DNA of 40,714 bases from an uncultured Eubacteriales bacterium (GCA_900548855.1 URMF01000034.1:1-40714); one strand, 5' to 3'. Counted from the stretch's first letter, positions 1 to 9,107 are shown. Numbers and translations: made by a program. The notes: generated by a model not told the origin, from the letters alone.

Positions 1-72
1 CGGAATAGCTCAGTTGGCTAGAGCATACGGTTCATACCCGTAGTGTCGAGAGTTCAAATCTCCCTTCCGCTA
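1..72 (+). tRNA. tRNA-Met (CAT), elongator type, 5' end cut off
   Basis: Cloverleaf read by eye. D arm GCTC/GAGC is at 8-24. The anticodon stem TACGG/CCGTA (26-30/38-42) encloses loop TTCATAC with anticodon CAT at 33-35. The T loop TTCAAAT is at 53-59. The acceptor 3' strand TTCCGCT is at 65-71 with discriminator A at 72. The 5' acceptor strand needs two more bases upstream of the window (expected A-G), so the gene is truncated by the window edge. CCA is not encoded. The anticodon arm matches elongator tRNA-Met rather than initiator or lysidine tRNA-Ile. The T stem has one A.C mismatch (49/63). Confidence 0.93.
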
Positions 73-89
73 CGCATAATATTTGAAAA

Positions 90-129
90 GTATCAGAAAG
101 CTTTGAAGAAAGTTTTCTGGTATTTTTTT
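90..129 (+). terminator. Rho-independent terminator of the tRNA unit
   Basis: A 15-bp stem (90-104 with 109-123, two G.T and one T.G wobble pairs) with loop GAAG is followed by a run of T. It lies 17 bp after the tRNA and ends that transcript. Confidence 0.85.
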
Positions 130-132
130 ATG

Positions 133-157
133 TTGCCATACATATGAGAAAATACCG
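133..157 (+). repeat. Degenerate copy of the dispersed 42-bp hairpin repeat
   Basis: TTGCCATACATATGAGAAAA matches the head of the repeat seen at 8282, 25541, 36091 and 36133 with one change. The GGTCC/GGACC hairpin half has decayed here. Like the other copies it sits directly after a transcription-unit end. Confidence 0.6.
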
Positions 158-166
158 GAAAAAGGA

Positions 167-195
167 ATGACTTTTTTCACAATGAATGGTATAGT
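167..195 (+). promoter_or_regulatory. Possible sigma-A promoter for the M16C peptidase gene
   Basis: ATGACT (167-172), 17 bp, TATAGT (190-195). The -10 is good and the -35 moderate. The leader would be about 65 nt and ends in the TAGGAGG ribosome site at 254-260. Confidence 0.4.
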
Positions 196-268
196 AAGTT
201 AATGGAAATAATTACAAACGATTAGAAAAATTATTTGATAAAGAAATAGATATTAGGAGGTAGAAGCA

Positions 269-3178
269 TTGGATATCAAAAACTACACATTGTTAAAGGA
301 AGAAGCAATAGAGGAGATGAACGGTACTGCCTATATGTTAGAGCATGACAGGACGAAGGCAAAGGTGCTGCTGGTTCTAAATGATGACAAGAATAAGGTA
401 TTTAATATTGGCTTCCGCACCCCGCCGTCAGATGACACAGGAGTGCCGCATATCACCGAACATTCTGTCCTCTGTGGCTCCAGAAAATTTCCGGTGAAAG
501 ACCCTTTTGTGGAACTGGCAAAAGGTTCTCTTAATACATTTTTAAATGCTATGACATATCCGGATAAGACAGTCTACCCGGTGGCTTCGGTAAATGACAA
601 GGACTTCCGTAATTTGATGGAAGTATATCTGGATGCAGTTTTTTATCCCAATACCTATTCCAATGATAAAATTTTGAAACAGGAGGGCTGGCATTATCAT
701 TTAGAGCAGGAGGAGGACGAGATTACTTATAATGGTGTGGTATATAATGAAATGAAGGGTGCCTATTCCTCTGCTGAGCAGCAATTGATGCAGGCAATCC
801 AGAAATCATTACTGCCGGATACTACCTATAGCTGTGATTCTGGCGGAGACCCAAAGGCAATTCCAGATTTGACTTATGAGGCATTTTTGGATTTTCACAG
901 AAAATTCTATCATCCCTCCAATAGTTACATTTATCTCTATGGGGATGTAGATGCAGAGAAAGAGCTTACATTTATTGATGAGGAATATCTGCAGAATTTT
1001 GATTATCAGGAAATTGATTCAGAAATTAAGACACAGCCGGCATTTAAGCATCCGAAGGAGATTACAATTACCTATCCGTTAGCAGATGCGGAGGAGGAGA
1101 TGGATAATACGTACTTTAGCTATAATGTAGTAGTTGGAAATAGCTTAAATCGTACCCTGAATCTTGCCTTTATGATGCTCGATTATGCATTGATTGACGT
1201 TCCGGGAGCACCTGTTAAAAAGGCTTTAGTGGATGCCGGAATCAGCAATGATGTGTTCAGTTCCTATGATGATGGAATCAAGCAACCGGTTTACTCCATT
1301 GTGGCAAAGGGTTGCCAGAAAGAGGAAAAAGAGCGTTTTGTGCATGTAATAGAAGAAACATTGGCTTCTCTTGCTGACAGTGGTATAGAGAAAAAAGTGT
1401 TAGAGGCAGCGTTAAATCATTTTGAGTTTAAGCTGAAGGAGGCAAATTATGGACGTTATCCAAAGGGTCTTATGTATGGCCTTCAGGCATTTAACAGCTG
1501 GCTTTATGACGCAGACGAGCCATTTATGTATTTAAAGTTCAATAAAGAGTTTGAATTTTTGAAAAAACAGATTGGGACAGATTATTATGTCAATATATTG
1601 AGGGAATATGTTCTGAATAATAACCATAAAACGATTGTGACCGCAGTGCCGAAGAAAGGGCTGAATAAAGAGAATGATGCAAAAACTGCAGAGAAGCTCG
1701 CAGCATATAAGGCAGGACTTTCAGAGGGTGAATTAAAGGCAATTATCTGTCAGACGGAGGAACTGGAGGAGTATCAGTCTGAGCCTTCCGCACCGGCGGA
1801 CCTGGAAACTATTCCGCTTTTGGAATTGTCAGATATTGGAAAAGAGGCACTTCATCTGAAAAACAGGGAGTTGTCTGTGGAGGGAATTCCGGTGGTGTGC
1901 CATGACATCTTTACCAACGGAATCGCCTATGTCAGCTATAATTTTATGCTGAACCACGTTGCGGTAGATTTACTTCCATATGTATCACTGTTGGCGGCTC
2001 TTTATAAGGAAGTGGATACCGATAAACACAGCTATAGCGACCTGGCAAACGAAATTGATTTAAGAACTGGCGGAGTGGGAATGCAGTTAAATTCCTTCAG
2101 TGTAAAAAAGGAGCTTGGAGATTATAAGGTGAGCATGAGCATCAAGACGAAGGTGCTGGATGATAATCTGCCGGATGCACTTTCGCTGATGGAGGAGATT
2201 TTATTTACCTCCCATGTGACAGATAAGAAGAGAATGAAGGAGATATTGGCGGAGCTGGTTTCCCAGATGAAGATGGGAATCCAGGACAATGGACATTCGA
2301 CAGCAGTGAACCGTGCCATGTCCTATTTCTCCAAGGCAGCATATCTGAAAGAGATTATGGAGGGCGTTTCCTTCTATGAGTTTGTAAATCATTTATATAA
2401 GAATTTTGATGCCTCCTACGAGGACATTTGCAGTAAGCTGGAAGCGGCAGTGCATGCCCTGGCAAAGCCGGAAAATCTGATTATTTCTTATATCGGCCAG
2501 TCAGATGTGGCAGAGACACTGGCAGAAGCTCTACGTTCCATGAAGCAGTATATGAATGATGACCGGTCGGATATGGTGGAGCAGAAGCTTGATTTACACA
2601 TAAAAAATGAGGGCTTTAAAACTGCCAGTAAGGTGCAGTATGTAGCCACAGCAGGCAATTTTGTGGAAAAGGGATATGAATATACCGGTGCCCTTCATGT
2701 ATTGCAGGTAATTTTTGCTTATGATTACCTGTGGATTAATATTCGGGTAAAGGGCGGTGCCTATGGCACCATGTGTAACTTTAACAGACTGGGAGATGCA
2801 TATTTTACATCCTATCGGGACCCGAATTTAGGCAGAACCTATGAGATATATAAAAATGCAGGTGATTATGTAGAGCATTTTGATGCTTCGGACCGAGATA
2901 TGTTAAAATATATTATCGGCGCAGTTGCGAAGCTGGATGCTCCTCTTGTGCCATCGGCAGAAGGAGAATATGACTTTTTGTGCTATCTGTCAGGCGTGAC
3001 GGATGAACAGCTACAGAAGGACAGGGATGAGGTTTTATCTGCCGGAGTAGAAGAAATCCGGAAACTGGCACCATTGATAAAGGCAGTGACAGAGAAAGGT
3101 ATCATCTGCGCTATAGGGGATGAGAATGTTATACAGAAAGAAAAGAATCTGTTTACAGAGATAAAAGATCTCGTATAA
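269..3178 (+). CDS. M16C zinc metallopeptidase (insulinase/PreP family)
   Basis: Predicted cytosolic zinc peptidase that degrades unstructured peptides inside a closed clamshell. The inverted zinc motif HITEH is at residues 61-65 (His61, catalytic Glu64, His65). The third ligand is probably Glu161 in YNEMKG, 97 residues after the catalytic Glu, the same spacing as in the PreP (presequence protease) group. The length of 969 aa is normal for M16C, which carries two M16 halves and a linker in one chain. There is no signal peptide. The start is TTG with TAGGAGG 8 bp upstream, and no better-placed ATG precedes the conserved N-terminus. It is the first gene after the tRNA terminator and probably has its own promoter. 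The substrate cannot be told from sequence. Confidence 0.92.
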   Translation: MDIKNYTLLKEEAIEEMNGTAYMLEHDRTKAKVLLVLNDDKNKVFNIGFRTPPSDDTGVPHITEHSVLCGSRKFPVKDPFVELAKGSLNTFLNAMTYPDKTVYPVASVNDKDFRNLMEVYLDAVFYPNTYSNDKILKQEGWHYHLEQEEDEITYNGVVYNEMKGAYSSAEQQLMQAIQKSLLPDTTYSCDSGGDPKAIPDLTYEAFLDFHRKFYHPSNSYIYLYGDVDAEKELTFIDEEYLQNFDYQEIDSEIKTQPAFKHPKEITITYPLADAEEEMDNTYFSYNVVVGNSLNRTLNLAFMMLDYALIDVPGAPVKKALVDAGISNDVFSSYDDGIKQPVYSIVAKGCQKEEKERFVHVIEETLASLADSGIEKKVLEAALNHFEFKLKEANYGRYPKGLMYGLQAFNSWLYDADEPFMYLKFNKEFEFLKKQIGTDYYVNILREYVLNNNHKTIVTAVPKKGLNKENDAKTAEKLAAYKAGLSEGELKAIICQTEELEEYQSEPSAPADLETIPLLELSDIGKEALHLKNRELSVEGIPVVCHDIFTNGIAYVSYNFMLNHVAVDLLPYVSLLAALYKEVDTDKHSYSDLANEIDLRTGGVGMQLNSFSVKKELGDYKVSMSIKTKVLDDNLPDALSLMEEILFTSHVTDKKRMKEILAELVSQMKMGIQDNGHSTAVNRAMSYFSKAAYLKEIMEGVSFYEFVNHLYKNFDASYEDICSKLEAAVHALAKPENLIISYIGQSDVAETLAEALRSMKQYMNDDRSDMVEQKLDLHIKNEGFKTASKVQYVATAGNFVEKGYEYTGALHVLQVIFAYDYLWINIRVKGGAYGTMCNFNRLGDAYFTSYRDPNLGRTYEIYKNAGDYVEHFDASDRDMLKYIIGAVAKLDAPLVPSAEGEYDFLCYLSGVTDEQLQKDRDEVLSAGVEEIRKLAPLIKAVTEKGIICAIGDENVIQKEKNLFTEIKDLV

Positions 3179-3306
3179 ATACTTTGCAACATTTCTGGGG
3201 AAAATTTCCACCTATATGATAAGCCTGTCGTGTATAGGTAAGCAGGCTGTTGATAGATATCTGTGTGAGTTGAGTAAAAAGATAGGATGGAAATGGAGGA
3301 AGTAAG

Positions 3307-4419
3307 ATGAAAAGGGAAAGGTACGACAAAATGAAAAAAATGACAGGAAAAATGTTGTTAGGGGCGGCAATTGTTTCTATTTTGTGTGGAAGCATAACGG
3401 GGTGTGGTAGAAATTCATTCAGTGATTCAAAGGATATGCCAGATTCCGGAAACACAGAGGCAGCTGCCGCATATGAAGCCCAGTCTGCTGAATATGGATT
3501 GCAGGATAATGCTGTGGAGGCAGAGGTATCAGGTGATATGGACACCTATGAGGAATCCGCTGAATTGGCTGAGGAGAAAACTGCTTCCGGCAGCACAGAG
3601 GCACAGTCATCCACAGTAAAGAAAAATGACAGCCAGAAGATTATCAAGCGGTATTATTATAATTATGAGACAGAAACCTTTGATGATGCTTACCGTTATC
3701 TAAAGGATTTGATTAACCGGTATGAGGGGTACATTTCCTCTTCTGAGATAGATGGAACCGTGTATCGGACATTAAGCCTTACAGCCAGAATACCAGCAGA
3801 TTCCAGTGATGAATTTGCAGGGCAGCTGGGAAGCCTTGGCACTGTAATTCGCCAATCGGAGTCGGCAGAGGATGTGACTTTGCAGTATACAGATACCGAG
3901 AGTAGAATTGCATCCCTGAAGACCGAACAGGAACGGCTGAATGCATTGCTGGAAAAGGCGGATAATCTGGAAAACATAATAGCACTGGAAAACCGGCTCA
4001 CAGAGGTGCGGTATGAACTGGAAAATTATGAATCGCAGAAGAAACTCTATGATGACTTGATTTCCTATAGTACAGTGAACATTGTTTTAGAGGAAGTAAA
4101 TTATACAGTGGAGGTGGATGACAGCTCCGTTCTTTCCAGAATTTCTACTGGACTGAAAACTTCTCTTCGGAATATACGGAGCGGTTTTACAGATTTTATC
4201 GTATGGCTGGTTGTATCATTTCCTTATCTGGTAATCTGGGCAGTGGTCATTCTGGTTATTGTGAAAGTAATTCGGGGCTTTATAAGACGCAGAAGAGAGA
4301 AGAAGCGGTTGAAAGAGGCATTGAATACTGTGGGCGTGGAAAATCCGGAGGAGGCTGCCGGAGCAGTATTATTAAGTCAGGAGCAGGCAGAAGGCACTAC
4401 AGAAAGTGAGAAACAATAA
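3307..4419 (+). CDS. DUF4349 lipoprotein with C-terminal membrane anchor
   Basis: An N-terminal signal ends in a lipobox (ITGC, lipidated Cys33), followed by an acidic Ser/Glu-rich linker to about residue 110. The DUF4349 core carries the family pattern (YEGYISS, then TARIP, then a coiled coil around ERLNALLEKADNLENIIALE). One hydrophobic helix near residues 296-322 is followed by a very basic cytoplasmic tail (RRRREKKR). So it is membrane-tethered at both ends with an external coiled coil. The function of DUF4349 is unknown. ATG is chosen because GGAGG ends 8 bp upstream. It lies 24 bp before era and probably shares its transcript. Confidence 0.85.
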   Translation: MKRERYDKMKKMTGKMLLGAAIVSILCGSITGCGRNSFSDSKDMPDSGNTEAAAAYEAQSAEYGLQDNAVEAEVSGDMDTYEESAELAEEKTASGSTEAQSSTVKKNDSQKIIKRYYYNYETETFDDAYRYLKDLINRYEGYISSSEIDGTVYRTLSLTARIPADSSDEFAGQLGSLGTVIRQSESAEDVTLQYTDTESRIASLKTEQERLNALLEKADNLENIIALENRLTEVRYELENYESQKKLYDDLISYSTVNIVLEEVNYTVEVDDSSVLSRISTGLKTSLRNIRSGFTDFIVWLVVSFPYLVIWAVVILVIVKVIRGFIRRRREKKRLKEALNTVGVENPEEAAGAVLLSQEQAEGTTESEKQ

Positions 4420-4443
4420 GGAACATGGGAAAAGGAGCAGATA

Positions 4444-5346
4444 ATGAAACAATTTAAGTCAGGCTTTGTGACGATTATCGGAAGACCGAATGTAGGAAAA
4501 TCAACCCTGATGAATCATTTAATTGGGCAGAAGATTGCGATTACCAGCAGTAAAGCACAGACTACCCGGAATCGGATTCAGACAGTATATACAGGAGAAG
4601 AAGGGCAGATTGTATTTCTGGATACGCCGGGTATTAACCAGGCGAAGAATAAATTGGGTGAGTACATGTTAAATGCCGCCGAAAACACATTAAAAGAGGT
4701 GGATGTGATTTTATGGCTGGTGGAGCCTACTACCTTTATTGGAGCGGGAGAGCGGCATATCATTGAAAAGCTGAAGGCTGTGCATACGCCGGTGATTCTT
4801 GTCATCAATAAAACGGATATGGTCGAGGAGGCAGAGATATTTAAAGCAATTGATACCTACAAAGAGGTTTATGACTTCAAAGAAATTGTTCCGGTGTCTG
4901 CACTGAAAGATAAAAATACAGACGAGTTGCTTAAAACTATTTTTGAATATCTGGAGGAAGGTCCTCAGTACTATGACGCAGATACTATAACAGACCAGCC
5001 GGAGCGTGCCATTGTAGCGGAGATGATTCGGGAGAAAGCCCTGCGCCTGCTGGATAAAGAAGTTCCTCATGGAATTGCTGTGGTTATTGACCAGATGAAG
5101 GACCGGGAAAGCGGTAATATTGTGGATATTGATGCTACGATTATTTGCGAACGGGATTCCCATAAGGGGATTATTATTGGAAAACAGGGTGCAATGCTTA
5201 AAAAGATTGGAACCCAGGCGAGAAAGGATATGGAAAATCTGTTAAATACGAAGGTGAACTTAAAACTCTGGGTAAAGGTTAAAAAGGATTGGAGAGACAG
5301 TGAATTTCTGCTTAAAAATTATGGATACCAGGATACCGATTATTAA
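4444..5346 (+). CDS. era: GTPase Era, 16S rRNA maturation factor
   Basis: Ribosome-assembly GTPase that binds the 3' end of 16S rRNA. G1 GRPNVGKS is at 13-20, G3 DTPG at 60-63 and G4 NKTD at 122-125. The C-terminal KH domain has its GxxG loop GKQG at 246-249. The length of 300 aa is standard. The ribosome site AGGAG is about 5 bp before ATG. The neighbour recO 58 bp downstream is the common Firmicutes pairing, which supports the call. Confidence 0.97.
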   Translation: MKQFKSGFVTIIGRPNVGKSTLMNHLIGQKIAITSSKAQTTRNRIQTVYTGEEGQIVFLDTPGINQAKNKLGEYMLNAAENTLKEVDVILWLVEPTTFIGAGERHIIEKLKAVHTPVILVINKTDMVEEAEIFKAIDTYKEVYDFKEIVPVSALKDKNTDELLKTIFEYLEEGPQYYDADTITDQPERAIVAEMIREKALRLLDKEVPHGIAVVIDQMKDRESGNIVDIDATIICERDSHKGIIIGKQGAMLKKIGTQARKDMENLLNTKVNLKLWVKVKKDWRDSEFLLKNYGYQDTDY

Positions 5347-5404
5347 TTTCGGTTACAGGGAAAATGAGGCAGGTTACAGCTTAAGGCGTTAGGAGGCAGT
5401 ATAT

Positions 5405-6145
5405 ATGCGGGATAAAATAGAGCTTACCGGGATGGTGCTGAGTAGTACCCTGGTAGGAGACTATGACAAACGGTTAGTGATTCTGACAAAAGAACGCGGC
5501 AAGATTACTGCTTTTGCAAAAGGGGCGAGAAAGCCCAACAGTCCGTATTTGGGAATCAGTGAGCCCTTTAATTTTGGCACATTTACTTTGTTAGAGGGGT
5601 ACGATGCATACCGGTTCCTTGGAGGAGAGGTTAGGGAATATTTTTTGGAAGTTAAAAATGATATAGAGGGAATCTGTTATGGAACTTATTTTTGTGATAT
5701 CCTGGAGTATCTCTGTGTAGAGGGAATAGGGGATGTGAACATATTAAATCTTCTCTATATTACGTTAAAGGCACTGGTAAAACCAGATATCCCGAACCGG
5801 TTAATCAGAAGGATTTTTGAATTGAAGGTTCTGGCATATGATGGAGAGGCGATGGCGGCATTTGCCTGCGTAAATTGCAGAGAGGAAAAACTGGCGGCAT
5901 TTTATTTACCGGGGAATGGGCTGCTTTGTAAAGAGTGTGCGGCAAAAGCACAGGGAATCTATTATCTCTCAGAATCTTCTGTATATACCCTGCAGTATAT
6001 TTTAAGTGCTCCATTGGATAAATTGTATACTTTCCAGGTAACAGAAACGATTTTTCAGGAGATTGACCATGTGATTGGGGAGTATTTCAGCCAGCATGTG
6101 GCAAAAAAATTCAATTCTTTAGAAATTCTTGCTGCTTTATCTTGA
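5405..6145 (+). CDS. recO: DNA repair/recombination protein RecO
   Basis: Recombination mediator of the RecFOR pathway that helps load RecA onto SSB-coated single-stranded DNA. An N-terminal OB fold (residues 1-80) is followed by a helical domain. A four-Cys zinc site (C155, C158, C175, C178; CVNC...CKEC) is typical of Gram-positive RecO. The 246-aa length fits. TAGGAGG precedes the ATG. It follows era and precedes a small lipoprotein and glyS in the same direction. Confidence 0.95.
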   Translation: MRDKIELTGMVLSSTLVGDYDKRLVILTKERGKITAFAKGARKPNSPYLGISEPFNFGTFTLLEGYDAYRFLGGEVREYFLEVKNDIEGICYGTYFCDILEYLCVEGIGDVNILNLLYITLKALVKPDIPNRLIRRIFELKVLAYDGEAMAAFACVNCREEKLAAFYLPGNGLLCKECAAKAQGIYYLSESSVYTLQYILSAPLDKLYTFQVTETIFQEIDHVIGEYFSQHVAKKFNSLEILAALS

Positions 6146-6222
6146 AATATTATGTATTCTCTTGTAAAATATATGAGTTATATAAGAATGAAAACATGAC
6201 AAAAAAAGCAGAGGTGCGCAGG

Positions 6223-6798
6223 ATGAAGAAGATTCAGATGATGATAATAATGGGAGCACTGCTGAGTGCTCTTACCGGTTGTACGAATTATGCAAAGGAA
6301 TACAATAAAAATACAGTGGTAATTAAGGGAAACGGTTCTCTGGTGGAGGTTGCTGTTGAGGACTTTAAGGATTCTTCAATAAAGGCAGAAGAGCTGACCA
6401 CTTACATCGATGAACAAATAACATCATATAATGAGGAAGCTGGCAAAAATAAAGTTAGGAAAAAATCAATTAATACGGATGACATGAGCAAGGTGAAGCT
6501 GGTGCTTACATATAAAGATATAGAGAGCTATAATGGCTTTAATGCATTGGAATGTACTCTGAAGGATTTTTCGGATGTAAAGGAATCCGAGCTTAAGGGA
6601 AGCTTTAAGGCGGGAGAGGATAAAACTGTTAAGGTTTCTGATATGGAGGATGTGGATAAGGCAACAGTGCTTATTATATCTGAGGCTACAGACGTAGTGG
6701 TAAATGGGAGCATTCTTTATTATAATGGAGAAGTAAAGGTGAAGGATAATGTTGCCACCACTTCCGGCAAAGATAATGCAATCATAATATTTAAATAA
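6223..6798 (+). CDS. Small hypothetical lipoprotein between recO and glyS
   Basis: From ATG 6223 the protein has 191 aa with a clean lipoprotein signal: MKK start, hydrophobic core, lipobox LTGC and Cys20. ATG 6223 is preferred because GAGGTG lies 6 bp upstream and the signal peptide then starts at residue 1. A longer frame opening at TTG 6142 would overlap recO and put 27 unrelated residues before the signal. The mature part (about 170 aa) is Lys/Glu/Asp rich, with NTVVIKGNGSLVEVAVEDF near its start. I do not recognise a domain. The position in the run era-recO-this-glyS suggests co-transcription. Confidence 0.75.
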   Translation: MKKIQMMIIMGALLSALTGCTNYAKEYNKNTVVIKGNGSLVEVAVEDFKDSSIKAEELTTYIDEQITSYNEEAGKNKVRKKSINTDDMSKVKLVLTYKDIESYNGFNALECTLKDFSDVKESELKGSFKAGEDKTVKVSDMEDVDKATVLIISEATDVVVNGSILYYNGEVKVKDNVATTSGKDNAIIIFK

Positions 6799-6830
6799 AT
6801 GATAATAAATGAAAAGGTAGGGCTTTAGTT

Positions 6831-8219
6831 ATGGAAAAGACGATGGACAAGATTGTGGCATTAGCAAAGGCAAGAGGATTTATTTATCCGGGTTCTGAGA
6901 TATATGGGGGACTTGCCAATACATGGGATTATGGTAATCTTGGCGTTGAATTTAAAAACAATATAAAGAAAGCATGGTGGAAGAAATTCATTCAGGAAAA
7001 TCCATATAATGTAGGTGTGGATTGTGCAATTCTGATGAATCCGCAGACATGGGTTGCTTCGGGGCATCTTGGAAGCTTTTCAGATCCCCTTATGGATTGT
7101 AGGGAATGCCATGAAAGATTTCGTGCAGATAAGATAATTGAGGATTATATGGCAGACAAGGGAATTACGATTGAAGGCTCTGTGGATGCATGGTCCCATG
7201 AAGAAATGGCAGATTATATTGAGAAAAATGAGATTTGCTGCCCAACCTGCGGTAAGAGAAATTTTACCGAAATCCGTGAGTTTAACTTAATGTTTAAGAC
7301 CTTTCAGGGTGTTACAGAGGATGCAAAAAATACAATCTATTTGAGACCGGAGACAGCACAGGGAATTTTCGTTAATTTTAAAAATGTGCAGAGAACCTCC
7401 AGAAAGAAAATTCCGTTTGGTATTGGTCAGATTGGTAAATCCTTCCGTAACGAGATTACGCCAGGTAACTTTACATTCCGTACCAGAGAGTTTGAACAGA
7501 TGGAGTTAGAGTTCTTTTGTGAGCCGGATACGGATTTGGAGTGGTTTGCATATTGGAAACAGTTTTGCATTGACTGGTTGAAGGATTTGGGAATGAATCA
7601 GGAGGAGACCCGATACAGAGACCATGATAAAGAAGAATTGTCTTTCTATAGCAAGGCAACTACGGATATTGAGTATCTTTTCCCATTTGGCTGGGGCGAG
7701 TTATGGGGAATTGCCGACCGTACAGATTACGATTTAACCCAGCATCAGAATACTTCCGGTGAGCCGATGGATTATTTTGATGATGAAAAGAAAACAAAAT
7801 ATATTCCATATGTTATTGAGCCGTCTTTAGGGGCTGACCGGGTAGCATTGGCATTTTTGTGTTCTGCATATGATGAGGAGGAGTTAGAAGGAGGAGATGT
7901 GAGAACAGTTCTTCATTTCCACCCAGCACTTGCGCCGGTTAAGATTGGTGTACTCCCGTTGTCCAAGAAATTAAATGAGGGTGCAGAGAAGATTTTTACG
8001 GAATTATCTAAAACGTATAACTGCGAATTTGATGACAGAGGTAATATCGGTAAGCGTTATAGAAGACAGGATGAAATTGGAACGCCATTCTGTGTAACCT
8101 ATGATTTTGAATCCGAAGAGGATGGAGCGGTGACTGTGCGTGACCGTGATACCATGGAGCAGGAGAGAATTAAAATCGAGGATTTGAAGGCTTATTTTGA
8201 GAAAAAATTTGAATATTGA
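6831..8219 (+). CDS. glyS: Glycine--tRNA ligase, alpha2 type
   Basis: Charges tRNA-Gly. It is a single-chain class II synthetase of the eukaryote-like alpha2 family (462 aa), not the alpha2beta2 GlyQ/GlyS enzyme. Features seen are the N-terminal start ALAKARGFIYPGSEIYGG, an insertion with two Cys pairs (CREC and CCPTC) that may bind zinc, RPETAQGIFVNF, class II motif 2 (FRNEITPGNFTFRTREFEQ) and motif 3 (GADRVALAF). The ribosome site is AGGTAGGG, about 9 bp upstream. Only 32 bp separate it from the lipoprotein gene, so no T-box leader is present. It is probably transcribed with the upstream genes and ends at the strong hairpin at 8243. Confidence 0.96.
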   Translation: MEKTMDKIVALAKARGFIYPGSEIYGGLANTWDYGNLGVEFKNNIKKAWWKKFIQENPYNVGVDCAILMNPQTWVASGHLGSFSDPLMDCRECHERFRADKIIEDYMADKGITIEGSVDAWSHEEMADYIEKNEICCPTCGKRNFTEIREFNLMFKTFQGVTEDAKNTIYLRPETAQGIFVNFKNVQRTSRKKIPFGIGQIGKSFRNEITPGNFTFRTREFEQMELEFFCEPDTDLEWFAYWKQFCIDWLKDLGMNQEETRYRDHDKEELSFYSKATTDIEYLFPFGWGELWGIADRTDYDLTQHQNTSGEPMDYFDDEKKTKYIPYVIEPSLGADRVALAFLCSAYDEEELEGGDVRTVLHFHPALAPVKIGVLPLSKKLNEGAEKIFTELSKTYNCEFDDRGNIGKRYRRQDEIGTPFCVTYDFESEEDGAVTVRDRDTMEQERIKIEDLKAYFEKKFEY

Positions 8220-8242
8220 TGGTAAAATGATAGAGGGATAAA

Positions 8243-8278
8243 AAACAGGGAGCAGATTTGATTTTCTGCTCCCTGTTT
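8243..8278. terminator. Bidirectional terminator between glyS and the PocR-like gene
   Basis: A perfect 14-bp stem (8243-8256 with 8265-8278, AAACAGGGAGCAGA and its complement) has an 8-nt loop. On the minus strand it is followed by TTTTTTAT. On the plus strand the tail is weaker (GTTTGTATT). It serves both convergent genes. Confidence 0.85.
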
Positions 8279-8281
8279 GTA

Positions 8282-8322
8282 TTGCCGTGCATATGAGAAA
8301 GAGGTCCAGTGGACCTTTTTTC
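8282..8322 (+). repeat. Dispersed 42-bp hairpin repeat, copy with perfect stem
   Basis: The head TTGCCGTGCATATGAGAAA is followed by the stem GGTCC (8303-8307), loop AGT and GGACC (8311-8315), then six T and CG. On the plus strand this has the form of a terminator, placed as a second one behind the glyS hairpin. Confidence 0.7.
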
Positions 8323-8330
8323 GTATAAAC

Positions 8331-9107
8331 CTATTTAAGAGATTCCAGTTCCTTAATTGTGCCTGTCAAAGCCTTTAAAGACTGCTTGATAGATTTGTTG
8401 ATTTCTCCAGAATTCACAGCCAGTTTACCAACCTCAGCGGCAACTACGGCAAAGCCGCGACCAAACTCACCGGCTCTTGCAGCTTCAATGGAAGCATTCA
8501 GTGACAGAATATTCTGCTTGCTTTCAATCTTGTCGAGCTGGGCAGATTTTTCATTAATCTCCTGAATCAGATTTGCAGCACGCTCAATGTCTTCATCCAT
8601 TTTATCAATTTTACTAACGTCATGCTGCTGCTGGTAATTTGCATTTACTAACATATTCACAACATCACCTAGTAATTTAGCAGAAGCCTTGATGGAGTGC
8701 TCAGAACGTATCGGAACCTTGCGGAGTGCTTCTAAATATTCGTCAGGGTCTACCCCTAATTCTTCAGCAATTGCCCGGAACTTTTCTTCATCCGGCTCTT
8801 CTGGAAGTACCTGTCCACCAATGATGGCACCTACCTTCTTACCATTGACAATGATATCGCGGCTGAAGTCCATTAAACCTGCATGGCAGTAATAAGTTCC
8901 TGTGCATTCTGCATCACACTTCTGGCAACGGCGCAATCCTTCCTCTGAACCTCTCGTATACTTGATACAAAAATCGGTAAAATTGATATCCCGTGTGAAA
9001 TATTCTCCATTGGAATCAACGCCAATGGTAGCAAGTCCGGTTGCATCTGACCAGTCCTGCATGAGCTGCTCTAATTGTTTCACATCTAAAAAGTCTCTAA
9101 TATCCAT
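8331..9107 (-). CDS. Soluble PocR-domain protein with short chemoreceptor signalling tip
   Basis: Residues 1 to about 165 match the PocR sensory domain, with its Cys set (CIKY, RRCQKCDAEC, YYCHAG), which binds small ligands in other proteins. Residues about 175-258 are a short methyl-accepting chemotaxis hairpin. The conserved tip is present (ILSLNASIEAARAGEFGRGF, then AVVAAEVGKLA). There is no transmembrane helix, no HAMP and only a short coiled coil, so it is cytosolic and unusually small for a chemoreceptor. It could couple ligand to CheA/CheW or act as a stand-alone sensor; no che genes are in the window. It starts at ATG with an AGGGTGAGGG ribosome site, has its own promoter at 9169-9197 and ends at the shared terminator. 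Confidence 0.85.
   Translation of the reverse strand: MDIRDFLDVKQLEQLMQDWSDATGLATIGVDSNGEYFTRDINFTDFCIKYTRGSEEGLRRCQKCDAECTGTYYCHAGLMDFSRDIIVNGKKVGAIIGGQVLPEEPDEEKFRAIAEELGVDPDEYLEALRKVPIRSEHSIKASAKLLGDVVNMLVNANYQQQHDVSKIDKMDEDIERAANLIQEINEKSAQLDKIESKQNILSLNASIEAARAGEFGRGFAVVAAEVGKLAVNSGEINKSIKQSLKALTGTIKELESLK

Noticed and set aside
3222..3248. AGCCTG/CAGGCT inverted repeat between the M16C and DUF4349 genes
   Set aside because: A 6-bp stem with a 15-nt loop and no T-run; too weak to call a terminator or operator.
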